64,000 bases of DNA, taken from an uncultured Clostridia bacterium (GTDB taxonomy: Bacteria > Bacillota > Clostridia > Christensenellales > UBA1242). The notes beneath the pieces were generated by a model, which searched no databases, had not been told where the DNA came from, and saw only the letters and a list, made by a program, of their open reading frames with translations. The translations under genes were made by a program, and so were the position numbers. Below, piece after piece: positions 38,657 through 47,665 of this stretch. The stretch is from NCBI GenBank assembly GCA_947584415.1, contig CANPWN010000003.1, positions 34,391 through 98,390 of the forward strand, written 5' to 3'. Positions within the stretch are counted from its first letter, which is position 1. The number at the start of each line of letters is the position of its first letter.

Positions 38657-38703
38657 GCTTTTATTTTAGCAAATTATTTCTCTTGTGCAAAATGATTTAT
38701 GCT

Positions 38704-40230
38704 TTAAGAAGATTCGTCACTCACAACTTTCTTTTTAAATATGTTTTTAAAAATTTCGGTGGTGATTGGCAGCGTGCATAAAACATAAATTGTTGCGCCC
38801 AAAATCACACTGAGCAAGACTTCAACCAGCGGAGGAAGGTCAAAATAAAAAAGCAGTGCATTAATTGAAAGGGTCATAAGCAAAGACGAAATAAGTGGAA
38901 GAGTGAGGTCAAAAAAGCCAACAGAAACCTTCCTTTTGTTTTTGATAAGCACCATAATGCAAACTACACTTGCAAAAGCAATGTTGCCAATCACCACACC
39001 AAAAATATTTATTTGTGGCAATGCAGTCAAAAAAATAACTGCAGTAACTTTGATTACTCCACCAACTATGTAAGCCGACATGCAATAATAAAAATGCCCC
39101 TTAGACTGCAAAATTGCAACAAAAAATTGCATAAGCGCTGTGATTAATGTTGAAATTATGCCAAAATATGTCAATTTCACCGCATAATCAATAAGTTCAC
39201 TTTCAAGCGAAGGATAAACGAAAATATAAAGAGGTCTGCTTATTGCGGCAATTCCAAATGTCAAAGGCAGAAGCACCAACCACATAATTTTTAAAGAATT
39301 TGCAATTGTGTTGTCCTGGTCTAAATTAAGTTTTGCTTCATCATACGCAACTGCCGGCAAGATTGCAGTTGAAATTGCAGAGGAAAGAATAAGTGGAAAA
39401 TTTAATATTGCTCCAACCACACCCGTCTCTAACCCAAAAAGCGAAGTCGCAAACCCTCTTTCAAACCCAGCGCGCATAAGGCACGAAACAACCACAAAAC
39501 TGTCAACAACCGAAACAAGTGGCAAAACCGAACTTCCAAGTGAAAGTGGAACAACCGCTTTTAAAAATGCCGCCGCCACATTTTTGTCCTTAACACTCAC
39601 AAATTTTGTTTTAAAGTGCATATATAAGCAGAGGAATATTATGCACGCAATCTCCCCCATTGTCACGCCTAAAAATGCGCCAAACACACCCGACTCAACT
39701 CCTTTTTTGCCAAATATAAAAGCAAACAAAAGCCCCAAGACAAATTTGACCGCCTGCTCCAAAATTTGACTTATTGCGGTTGGTGTCATGTTTTCATAAC
39801 CCTGAAAAACTCCGCGCATTGAAGCAATAACTCCGCCAAAAGGAATGAGAAAAAGCATAAGTTTGTAACTGCTGCTGCCTGCCGCCGCACCTTGCAAAAA
39901 GGCTATCTGGCTTGAAAGCAGACTTAAAGCAAGACCTCCCGCAAAACCAAATAAAATTGAATACAAAAGCGAAGTTTTGAGGAGTGATTTAATCTTGCCA
40001 AAATCACCTATTGCCCGCGCTTGCGAAACAAATTTGGACAGCGCTGTGCTCACCCCTGCGGTTGTCAAAATTAAAGCGAAAGAATAAACGCTCATGACAA
40101 GTTGAAAAACACCAATGCCCTCAATTCCAAGTATCGAAGTGAGCGGAAGGCGAAAAAAAGCGCCTAGCACTTTGCAAATGACACCACTCAAAACCAATAT
40201 CAAAGTCCCTTTTCCAATGCTTTTTGTCAT
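38704..40230 (-). CDS. polysaccharide flippase, SpoVB/MurJ-like (MOP superfamily)
   Basis: GTLILVLSGVICKVLGAFFRLPLTSILGIEGIGVFQLVMSVY...GVFQGYENMTPTAISQILEQ. Confidence 0.88.
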   Translation of the reverse strand: MTKSIGKGTLILVLSGVICKVLGAFFRLPLTSILGIEGIGVFQLVMSVYSFALILTTAGVSTALSKFVSQARAIGDFGKIKSLLKTSLLYSILFGFAGGLALSLLSSQIAFLQGAAAGSSSYKLMLFLIPFGGVIASMRGVFQGYENMTPTAISQILEQAVKFVLGLLFAFIFGKKGVESGVFGAFLGVTMGEIACIIFLCLYMHFKTKFVSVKDKNVAAAFLKAVVPLSLGSSVLPLVSVVDSFVVVSCLMRAGFERGFATSLFGLETGVVGAILNFPLILSSAISTAILPAVAYDEAKLNLDQDNTIANSLKIMWLVLLPLTFGIAAISRPLYIFVYPSLESELIDYAVKLTYFGIISTLITALMQFFVAILQSKGHFYYCMSAYIVGGVIKVTAVIFLTALPQINIFGVVIGNIAFASVVCIMVLIKNKRKVSVGFFDLTLPLISSLLMTLSINALLFYFDLPPLVEVLLSVILGATIYVLCTLPITTEIFKNIFKKKVVSDESS

Positions 40231-40272
40231 AAAAATAGTTTTATCTTATTAAAAAAACTTATGCAAAGGGTA

Positions 40273-40301
40273 TTTACAAACCAAAAAATTTATGTTATAC
40301 T
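40273..40301 (+). promoter_or_regulatory. sigma70-type promoter with extended -10
   Basis: TTTACA-17 nt-TATACT with upstream TGt. Confidence 0.55.
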
Positions 40302-40324
40302 AAGGGCAAACAAAGGAGATTAAT

Positions 40325-40918
40325 ATGGCTGATACCGGAATTAATAGAGTAAAAGACCCTGAAATCAATAAAGCCCTCTGGGAAAGCAAAAATGCAGGAC
40401 TGATAACGGTTTTGGACCGCGTTCAAGGACAAGAGATTGATCCTGCGACCTTAAAAGGCGAAAAATGTTTGACCATCATGTTTTTCAGAGTTATATCTTA
40501 TTTTTACACAAAGTATGACAACCCCGACTACATTGACCAAGATGCCGAAGATTGGCTTCAAGGAAAAATTGCTTTGGAAAACTCCGCTATCACAAGCGCA
40601 CTTCAATGCAGAACCTTTTTAAAGCGTCTTCGTGAAAACTTTTCTGATTACGCTTCTTGCCAATATTTTGAAAGCATCTTCAATTTTAACCCTGATTACA
40701 ACCGACAAGTAGCTTACATGAAAGACTCAAACAATAAAATTGTTTTTTCACTTGAATCATACATGAACGGAGCAATGAACGGCAACAAACTTAAATCTCC
40801 AGCATCTCTCAAATTTGCACCTGACATATCAAAGGCTGTAAACGCACTTGACGAAAGTATTGATAAAGATGTTTATGCAAATGTTTCTCCATACAGTGCA
40901 GAAAAAAATATTAGATAA
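40325..40918 (+). CDS. hypothetical protein
   Basis: 197-aa ORF with aaaggag RBS, followed by terminator. Confidence 0.65.
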   Translation: MADTGINRVKDPEINKALWESKNAGLITVLDRVQGQEIDPATLKGEKCLTIMFFRVISYFYTKYDNPDYIDQDAEDWLQGKIALENSAITSALQCRTFLKRLRENFSDYASCQYFESIFNFNPDYNRQVAYMKDSNNKIVFSLESYMNGAMNGNKLKSPASLKFAPDISKAVNALDESIDKDVYANVSPYSAEKNIR

Positions 40919-40956
40919 ACAAAAAACAAGGCATTTTGATTGCCTTGTTTTTTTAT
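40918..40956. terminator. bidirectional intrinsic terminator
   Basis: aaaaaacaaggcattttgattgccttgttttttt. Confidence 0.75.
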
Positions 40957-42392
40957 TTTGTTAAATCAATGTTGTTAGGTTTAAATGGGCTAAGTTTGTC
41001 TGGGCTAATACTACCAGTTGGCTTTACAGGAGGGGGATTAGGCTTACCCGCTCCAGTTTGGTTTGGGTGAATACTAACAGTTGGTTTCCCTGGGTCCACA
41101 ATACTGCCATGGCCACCAAGCCTTGGTGGTGGCTTGAGGGCTATATCTTCAGCCGTTAAAACATTTTCTTTTGGGGGCTGACTGACGCTCACTGGCTTTG
41201 TTGTTTCCGCTGGCGCATCCGTTGCCTTTGGCTGCAAAGAAATGTTTTCGCCAGCCTTTTCTGTTTGCACTGGCGTGTTAAGTATGTCCCGAACCTCATC
41301 AATTGGTGCAGGTGAAACAATCTGCTCTTCTGGTGCACTTGAAATTGGTGTGACAGGAACAATTGGCGTTTTTAAAATTTCTTTGTTGATTTTTGCACCA
41401 ATCATGATGTCTTTTTTCTTTTCAGTTTTTTCTTTTTTACCAGGTTTTGCTGATTTATATTTGTAAAGAGGTCCCGGTTTTGGACGCTTTGCAGAAGATG
41501 ACTTACCACCTTTTTTCTTTGCGCCGCTGCCCGCCACTTCTGTTTTTTTAATTTTTGGTGCTGACAAAGTTTCCAGTTTGTTTGAAACTTGGTCATATTC
41601 AATAACAGGCTTTGTGAAAATTTTGATGGTCTTTGGAAAGTCCTGAGGAAGTTCCTTTTTAATCTCTTTAAAACCGCCCTCTTTCAAAATCATTATGTCA
41701 AGTTTGCGCCTTAACTTTGTGTAAGTTGTGCTTTGATTTGGAAGGGCTTTGCTTTTTTCATGCTCTTCTTTGAGTTTTTCCAAAATGCGCTTGCACTTTT
41801 CTCCGCCCTTCTCAAGTACTTCCATCATCTCTAAGATGTAATATTCAGATTGAAGTTCAACAACAAATTCCCTTTCAATTCTTTTAAGGTCCTGCTGTTC
41901 AATAAACTCTTTTATCTTTTCGGAATTTTCATCTGCGTAGTCATCAATATCGTCCAAAATGTTGAACGCAGTTTTAAGTTTTTGAGTGAAAACTTCGTTA
42001 TAGTCTGCATAATATTGCGCCACAAAACTGATAATCTGGTCATCTTCAACGCTTTCAATAAGATAAAGATTGGCATAGCCTTTGTTATCTTCATGCCAAA
42101 ATTTAACCTTAAAATGAAGAGTAATGCAGCCAAGTTCACTTTCTGCAACAAGTTCGCCAAAATCTGTTGCAGTAAGTAATTTTTTAACCCCAACCAAAGT
42201 TGGTTTTATCTCAGGCAAAAGGGCGTATTTCCCATCCTCAGTGAAATTACCCAGAAGTTTATATTCCAAAATCTCGTCCAATTTATGCAAGCGATAGTAG
42301 TCAATAAAATCTGGGTCCTCTAACTTTTCACCTGTCCCATACACTATCCAAGTCGGTTTTGACTCAAGCGTGTCAACCTTGTCTTTCTTCAT
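40953..42392 (-). CDS. hypothetical protein with Lys/Pro-rich low-complexity C-terminus
   Basis: 479-aa ORF; basic KKKGGKSSSAKRPKPG region then Pro/Thr-rich tail. Confidence 0.6.
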   Translation of the reverse strand: MKKDKVDTLESKPTWIVYGTGEKLEDPDFIDYYRLHKLDEILEYKLLGNFTEDGKYALLPEIKPTLVGVKKLLTATDFGELVAESELGCITLHFKVKFWHEDNKGYANLYLIESVEDDQIISFVAQYYADYNEVFTQKLKTAFNILDDIDDYADENSEKIKEFIEQQDLKRIEREFVVELQSEYYILEMMEVLEKGGEKCKRILEKLKEEHEKSKALPNQSTTYTKLRRKLDIMILKEGGFKEIKKELPQDFPKTIKIFTKPVIEYDQVSNKLETLSAPKIKKTEVAGSGAKKKGGKSSSAKRPKPGPLYKYKSAKPGKKEKTEKKKDIMIGAKINKEILKTPIVPVTPISSAPEEQIVSPAPIDEVRDILNTPVQTEKAGENISLQPKATDAPAETTKPVSVSQPPKENVLTAEDIALKPPPRLGGHGSIVDPGKPTVSIHPNQTGAGKPNPPPVKPTGSISPDKLSPFKPNNIDLTK

Positions 42393-42442
42393 AATTTAAG
42401 TATACTACAAAATAATATTATTTGCAACAATTTTTTCAATTT

Positions 42443-42754
42443 CTATTTTCTTATAAAAGTCAAGCAATAAGGCTTTGCTCTGTAATCATTGACAGTTATG
42501 CCATTTGCAACGCAATGCCCGTCATGATTGAGCAAACACTCGGCGGAACATTTGATTTCAATTGTTTTTGAGTCCCTTTGCGGGCTATATTTTGGAATTC
42601 GCTCAAACAAATGTTTGGATGTGTCAATTTGCTGCTTTTCTTCGTCTGGCTCATAGTGAGAGCATAACATTCCCTTTGTGACCGCAATGCCTCTGGCTTT
42701 GCAAGTGAAGTGGTCATTATATTTGCACTTTAATTTTCTGCACCTAATATCCAT
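42443..42754 (-). CDS. Cys-rich protein with two DUF1540-like motifs
   Basis: CRKLKCKYNDHFTCKARGIAV and CSAECLLNHDGHCVANGITV; aggagaaaac RBS. Confidence 0.65.
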   Translation of the reverse strand: MDIRCRKLKCKYNDHFTCKARGIAVTKGMLCSHYEPDEEKQQIDTSKHLFERIPKYSPQRDSKTIEIKCSAECLLNHDGHCVANGITVNDYRAKPYCLTFIRK

Positions 42755-42835
42755 GTTTTCTCCTCTAGTCAAGTGTTGCCAATTTGTTTGACTTTTACTC
42801 ATATTTTGAGTTAAAATTTATTTAAGAGGTGAAAG

Positions 42836-43276
42836 ATGAAAGTCGTTTTGTTAAGTGATGTTCGTGGCTGCGGAAAGAAAGGCGAAATCAAAGAGGTCAG
42901 CGGCGGATACGCACAAAATTATTTGATAAAAAACGGACTTGCACGAATTGCAGACAACTCTGCCTTGTCAGCGCAAGCGCAAAAAAATTCTTCCGAAGCG
43001 TTCCATAAGGCAGAAGCACTCAAAGATGCCAAGTTGTTAAAAGAAAAACTTGCAAATGTGTCCCTATCTCTTCAAATAAAATGCGGCGAAAACGGAAAGA
43101 GTTATGGTGCAATCACAAGCAAAGAAATTGCAGACGCGCTGTCGCAAAAGGGATATGAAATAGACAAGAAAAAAATTGCAAGCGGCACAATCAAAAATGC
43201 AGGAATTTACAAAGTTGAAATCAAACTTCATCCAGAAGTTGTCGCCACAATAAAGGTTGTGGTTGAAGCCGTTTAA
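42836..43276 (+). CDS. rplI: 50S ribosomal protein L9
   Basis: [36 protein letters not shown]. Confidence 0.96.
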   Translation: MKVVLLSDVRGCGKKGEIKEVSGGYAQNYLIKNGLARIADNSALSAQAQKNSSEAFHKAEALKDAKLLKEKLANVSLSLQIKCGENGKSYGAITSKEIADALSQKGYEIDKKKIASGTIKNAGIYKVEIKLHPEVVATIKVVVEAV

Positions 43277-43287
43277 AAGGAGTTAGC

Positions 43288-43422
43288 ATGAGCAATATCA
43301 AGCAATATTTGGAAAAAGTTGCGCTATATGACCGCGACCAAATAAGAAATGACGAAGAGGACAGACGCGTTTTGGAAAGAATAACAAAACACGCGCAAGA
43401 GGCCAAAGCCGAAAACATTTAA
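43288..43422 (+). CDS. small hypothetical protein (44 aa)
   Basis: MSNIKQYLEKVALYDRDQIRNDEEDRRVLERITKHAQEAKAENI, aaaggag RBS, terminator after. Confidence 0.5.
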   Translation: MSNIKQYLEKVALYDRDQIRNDEEDRRVLERITKHAQEAKAENI

Positions 43423-43452
43423 AAACGAGTGCGTTTGCACTCGTTTTTTTTA
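43421..43452 (+). terminator. intrinsic terminator
   Basis: aaaaacgagtgcgtttgcactcgttttttt. Confidence 0.75.
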
Positions 43453-43507
43453 TTTTTATTCTTTTTACATTTTTGCTTTATTATGTTGCTTGCTTATATC
43501 TGCTTAT

Positions 43508-44596
43508 TTAATTTGCTCCGTTTTCAAGTTTTTCTGTTCTGTCTTTTAAAATTAGGGCGTCAATGAAAACATCAATTCCACCATTTAACACCCCTTCCAA
43601 ATCATAAGAGGAAACATTGACGCGGTGGTCGGTCACACGCCCTTGCGGATAATTGTAAGTTCGCACTCTCTCACTTCTATCCCCCGTGCCAACCTGTGAG
43701 CGGCGATTATCTTTCATTTCTTTTTCTTTTTCGCCTTGATAGAGTTCATACAGTTTACTTTGCAAAATTCTCATTGCTTTTTCGCGGTTTTTAATTTGGC
43801 TGCGCTCATCTTGACAGGTGACAACAATACCTGTTGGGATATGCGTCAAACGGATGGCGCTGTCCGTTTTGTTGATGTGTTGCCCGCCAGCACCTGAAGC
43901 TCTGTATGTATCCACCCTCAGGTCGCTGTCCAAAATTTCAAAGTCAACATCCTCAACTTCTGGAAGCACCGCAACTGTGGCTGTTGAAGTGTGAATTCTG
44001 CCCTGCGACTCTGTTTCTGGCACACGCTGAACCCTGTGCACACCCGCTTCAAATTTGAGTCTTGCATACGCGCCTTTGCCTTTGACAAAAAATGTCGCCT
44101 CTTTAACTCCGCCAAGTTCTGTTTCATTTAAATCCGAAATTTCAATCTTCCAACGGTGCGCGTCTGCATAATGCTGATACATGCGCAAAAGTTCTGCTCC
44201 AAAAAGCGCCGACTCCTCTCCGCCAGCCGCTGCACGAATTTCCATAATGATGTTTGCGTCATCATTTTCATCCTTTGGCAAGAGCAAAATTTTTATCTCT
44301 TCGCACAAACTTTCAATCTGCTTGCCAAGTGAAAGGCACTCTTCTTCAAACATGGCTTTAAGTTCAGTGTCCTTTTCGTTGTCGCGCTCTTTTTGGCAAC
44401 TCTCTTTGTCTTTCATTGCCTTTTCAAGTTTTTTTGACGCCTCAACAATGTCCTGCAAGGATGCATGCTCCTTTGCAAGCGCCCTCCAAGTTTTGTTGTC
44501 TGCAATAACAGAAGGAGAAGCAATTTGCTCAGACAATTCGTCGCTCCTATGCCTAATTTTTAAAGTTTTTTCAAGTAAATCTTCTGCGCTTGTCAT
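43508..44596 (-). CDS. prfA: peptide chain release factor 1
   Basis: RASGAGGQHINKTDSAIRLTHIPTGIVV. Confidence 0.96.
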   Translation of the reverse strand: MTSAEDLLEKTLKIRHRSDELSEQIASPSVIADNKTWRALAKEHASLQDIVEASKKLEKAMKDKESCQKERDNEKDTELKAMFEEECLSLGKQIESLCEEIKILLLPKDENDDANIIMEIRAAAGGEESALFGAELLRMYQHYADAHRWKIEISDLNETELGGVKEATFFVKGKGAYARLKFEAGVHRVQRVPETESQGRIHTSTATVAVLPEVEDVDFEILDSDLRVDTYRASGAGGQHINKTDSAIRLTHIPTGIVVTCQDERSQIKNREKAMRILQSKLYELYQGEKEKEMKDNRRSQVGTGDRSERVRTYNYPQGRVTDHRVNVSSYDLEGVLNGGIDVFIDALILKDRTEKLENGAN

Positions 44597-46287
44597 ATTT
44601 CCGCCTTTACAACCCTTATTATTTTGGAATAATCTTTTTTAAATTTGATGTTTTTAAACCCGTTATCTTTCAAAATCTGCTCAACATCTTTGAACTGCCC
44701 CTGCCCTATCTCCAAAAATAATTTTCCGTTTTTTTTGAGATATTTTGGACTTTCAAAAGCAATTTTTCTGTAAAAATCAAGCCCGTCCTCGCCGCCATCC
44801 AAACTCAGTCTTGGATCAAAATTTTTGACCTCGCCGTCCAGTCCTTCAAGGTCAAGCGAACGAATATATGGTGGATTTGAGACAATTATATCAAACTTTT
44901 TGTGATTTTTCAACTTATTGAAAAGGTCGCTTTCAACAAACTCCACTTTGGCATCATTTTTTTCAGCATTTGTTTTCGCAACTTGCAATGCCGCTTTTGA
45001 CACATCTAACGCCGTCACCTTCGCTGATGAAAATTTTGCAAGACTGACCGCTATTGCACCACTTCCCGTGCCAACATCCAAAACTTCCGGCTTGCCATTT
45101 CCAATTTCGCCAAGCACTTCTTCGACCAAAATTTCTGTTTCCATGCGCGGCGACAAAACTTTTTTGTTGACATCAAATCTAAGCCCATAAAATTCAACAA
45201 AGCCAAAGATTGCACTTAGTGGTTTGCCAGCCGCTCGCTGCTCGGTCGCTTTGATGATTTCGCGGTATTTCTTCTGGTCAAAACTGCGGACAAGTTTTGC
45301 CTCCGCCCTGTTCATGTTAAGAACGGTTGCAATTATCCACTCCACATCTGATTTTTCATATTTCCCCGCCTTTTCAAGTGTTGTCTGCATTTCGGCAAGC
45401 ACGCTTGAAAGCGGAATTTCTTTTTCTTTCACTTCTTCTCCATTTCCAAGTTCTGCCTCATGAAGTGCAACTCGTGCAATCTCATCATGGGTGATGCTTG
45501 GTTTTACGCTCACAAAAAAATCTGTTGCAAGGCTCATAAGCCTGAGCCAATTTTGCTTTTCAAACAAAAAACAAATTTCATAAGCCACCCCGCAACAAAC
45601 AAGAAATATGCCAAGATTGACAAAAAAGTTGACAAAAGGGTTAATTCTTATCCCAACACATGTTATCACAAAAATTGCCAAAATAAAAGTAAAAACAATA
45701 ATATTTAAGATATTAAGAGGTGTGTGATGGTCAAATTTGCCTTTTTGAACACTGCTGCCCTTTCGCACTCTCACCTGATTACAAGCCCCATTGAAACGAA
45801 ACAAATCCTGCATAATGGGGATGAAACGCAAGATAAGAATAGAAAAAAGAAAGAGCGCGACCTTTGTTAGAGCAATCAAAAAGTTCCTTAGCGCGAAATT
45901 CATGCTAAGGCCAATCATCACAAAAGAAAGTTTTGACGGAAGATATCCAAACAAAAAAAGTGACAATAAAAAGCCTAAAATCAAAATTATTGAAATGACA
46001 AGGCTTTCGCGTTTGACATTAAGGCTTTTTGACGCTTTGTCCACCGCGCCGCCTTTGATTGGCTCTGAAATTTTGCACGACTCCCAAAACGCAACAATTA
46101 AAGCAACAATTCCCTGAAAAAAATAGCAAATTCCACGAATAAATGGAATTTTTTGGCACGCTATTTTATTTTTTACTTTTCCAAAGCGAACTCGTTTTGC
46201 GCCGCGCTCATCAATGACAGCCAAAGCACACCTCTTGTTTGTCTGACATCTGACACCTATTGAACACGGAAAGAAAAAAATTTTCAT
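44593..46287 (-). CDS. prmC: fusion: N-terminal DUF1385 (YqhQ-like) membrane domain plus C-terminal PrmC release-factor glutamine methyltransferase
   Basis: IPFIRGICYFFQG...LRFIPIMQDLFRFNGACN; LDVGTGSGAIAVSLAKF, IVSNPPYIRS. Confidence 0.85.
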   Translation of the reverse strand: MKIFFFPCSIGVRCQTNKRCALAVIDERGAKRVRFGKVKNKIACQKIPFIRGICYFFQGIVALIVAFWESCKISEPIKGGAVDKASKSLNVKRESLVISIILILGFLLSLFLFGYLPSKLSFVMIGLSMNFALRNFLIALTKVALFLFSILILRFIPIMQDLFRFNGACNQVRVRKGSSVQKGKFDHHTPLNILNIIVFTFILAIFVITCVGIRINPFVNFFVNLGIFLVCCGVAYEICFLFEKQNWLRLMSLATDFFVSVKPSITHDEIARVALHEAELGNGEEVKEKEIPLSSVLAEMQTTLEKAGKYEKSDVEWIIATVLNMNRAEAKLVRSFDQKKYREIIKATEQRAAGKPLSAIFGFVEFYGLRFDVNKKVLSPRMETEILVEEVLGEIGNGKPEVLDVGTGSGAIAVSLAKFSSAKVTALDVSKAALQVAKTNAEKNDAKVEFVESDLFNKLKNHKKFDIIVSNPPYIRSLDLEGLDGEVKNFDPRLSLDGGEDGLDFYRKIAFESPKYLKKNGKLFLEIGQGQFKDVEQILKDNGFKNIKFKKDYSKIIRVVKAEI

Positions 46288-46326
46288 ATCTTGTTTTTTG
46301 ACAAAATATGAAAATCTTAATCAATT

Positions 46327-47658
46327 TTAAGGGTTGATGTCATCTGGCTTAATCTTGCTGTCGGCTGGCTCTTCTTCGCTTGTGTCAAAATCATCCATTA
46401 AAAGATATTCATCTTCTTCCATGGCGTCTTCTGGCAACATCTCAACTGTGGCGGACTTAGTTATCCCAACACTTGCAAGCAATTCCTCTTGCTCGGAAGA
46501 AAGTTCACCAGCATTTAATCTTCGTTTCACCGCTGCCACCCAAGGTTTGTAGTCCCAACCATTTACCTCTCTTCTCTTGCCGGCAACACTGAACTCTGGG
46601 TCTTCATCCATTTTTGCTTTCAACCTTTCAACACCCTCTTCAAGTGGCACTTTGACTGTAAACGAAAATCCGCGCTTTGCAAGTTCCTCATACTGCTCTG
46701 GCGGAAGTGTGCCTTTTCGGTATTGCGCCCTCTTAACAAGAAGATAGTAGCAAAGGTCAAAGCCATTAACCACCAAATTCTTGTTTCCGCTTGAACTTTT
46801 CTGTTTTGCAATTTCGTCAATAGTAAGTTCTGGGTTTGCGGCAAGTTGCTCGTCAATTAACTTTAAAGCATGCTTAAAATTGAGATTAACCCTGAAAGTC
46901 AAGCCTAAACTTGTCAATTTTTCAACTTCTGTTGGTGAAAGTTTGTGCCGCTTAAATTTTTCTCTTTGATTGCTCAGCCACACACCAGCATTCCAGTTCT
47001 TTATCATGTGATATTTGGCCTTAAGTTTTCCATCAACCCACACTCTCTTTGCAACGGCAATTTCATCACAACTGAGTCCTGTCGCCTGCATTTCTTCTTT
47101 CAAAAGGTCAATTGCTTTGTCAAAATCAATGATTGGTCTGCCCTGACGAACCGGGTTTTCAACATCAAAACCCAAACTCTTCAATTCAGCAGCCTGCTTA
47201 GATGATATTTTGCCCTTTTTGAAATCTTTGCGCGCCTGGTGATACCAATCAGGTATGTCGACCGTGCCAATATGATAGTGGAAATTTTTTGTTTCACCGC
47301 CCTGCGTTAATTCTTTGTTGTAAAAAAGCATCTGCCTGCTTGTAAGCCCTGGATGAAGTTGAAATTCAACTCTTAACAAGTCTATGATGTCATCTGTTTT
47401 TGGATTTTTTCTTCTGACAACACCAATTTGATTGAGCATTTCTTTCTTTTTTGGGTCAAAATCTCTTTCGCCGAGTTTAAGATAATAGAAAGCAAGAAAT
47501 TCCGTGGCATCAAAACTTGAAAACATGTAATGTTCGTCACTCATGACCTTTTCAGGCGTGAAAATTTCTTCAAGCGGAATCTTGTCCAATTTCATGGTGT
47601 AGTATATTAAATAGTAGTTTTTGTAAAACTCAAAATCTTGTTCACTCATTTCTTCCAT
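46327..47658 (-). CDS. protein of about four helicase-associated (HA)-like repeats, paralog of next gene
   Basis: KNWNAGVWLSNQREKFKRHKLSPTEVEKLTSLGL and related units. Confidence 0.6.
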   Translation of the reverse strand: MEEMSEQDFEFYKNYYLIYYTMKLDKIPLEEIFTPEKVMSDEHYMFSSFDATEFLAFYYLKLGERDFDPKKKEMLNQIGVVRRKNPKTDDIIDLLRVEFQLHPGLTSRQMLFYNKELTQGGETKNFHYHIGTVDIPDWYHQARKDFKKGKISSKQAAELKSLGFDVENPVRQGRPIIDFDKAIDLLKEEMQATGLSCDEIAVAKRVWVDGKLKAKYHMIKNWNAGVWLSNQREKFKRHKLSPTEVEKLTSLGLTFRVNLNFKHALKLIDEQLAANPELTIDEIAKQKSSSGNKNLVVNGFDLCYYLLVKRAQYRKGTLPPEQYEELAKRGFSFTVKVPLEEGVERLKAKMDEDPEFSVAGKRREVNGWDYKPWVAAVKRRLNAGELSSEQEELLASVGITKSATVEMLPEDAMEEDEYLLMDDFDTSEEEPADSKIKPDDINP

Positions 47659-47665
47659 ATTTCCC

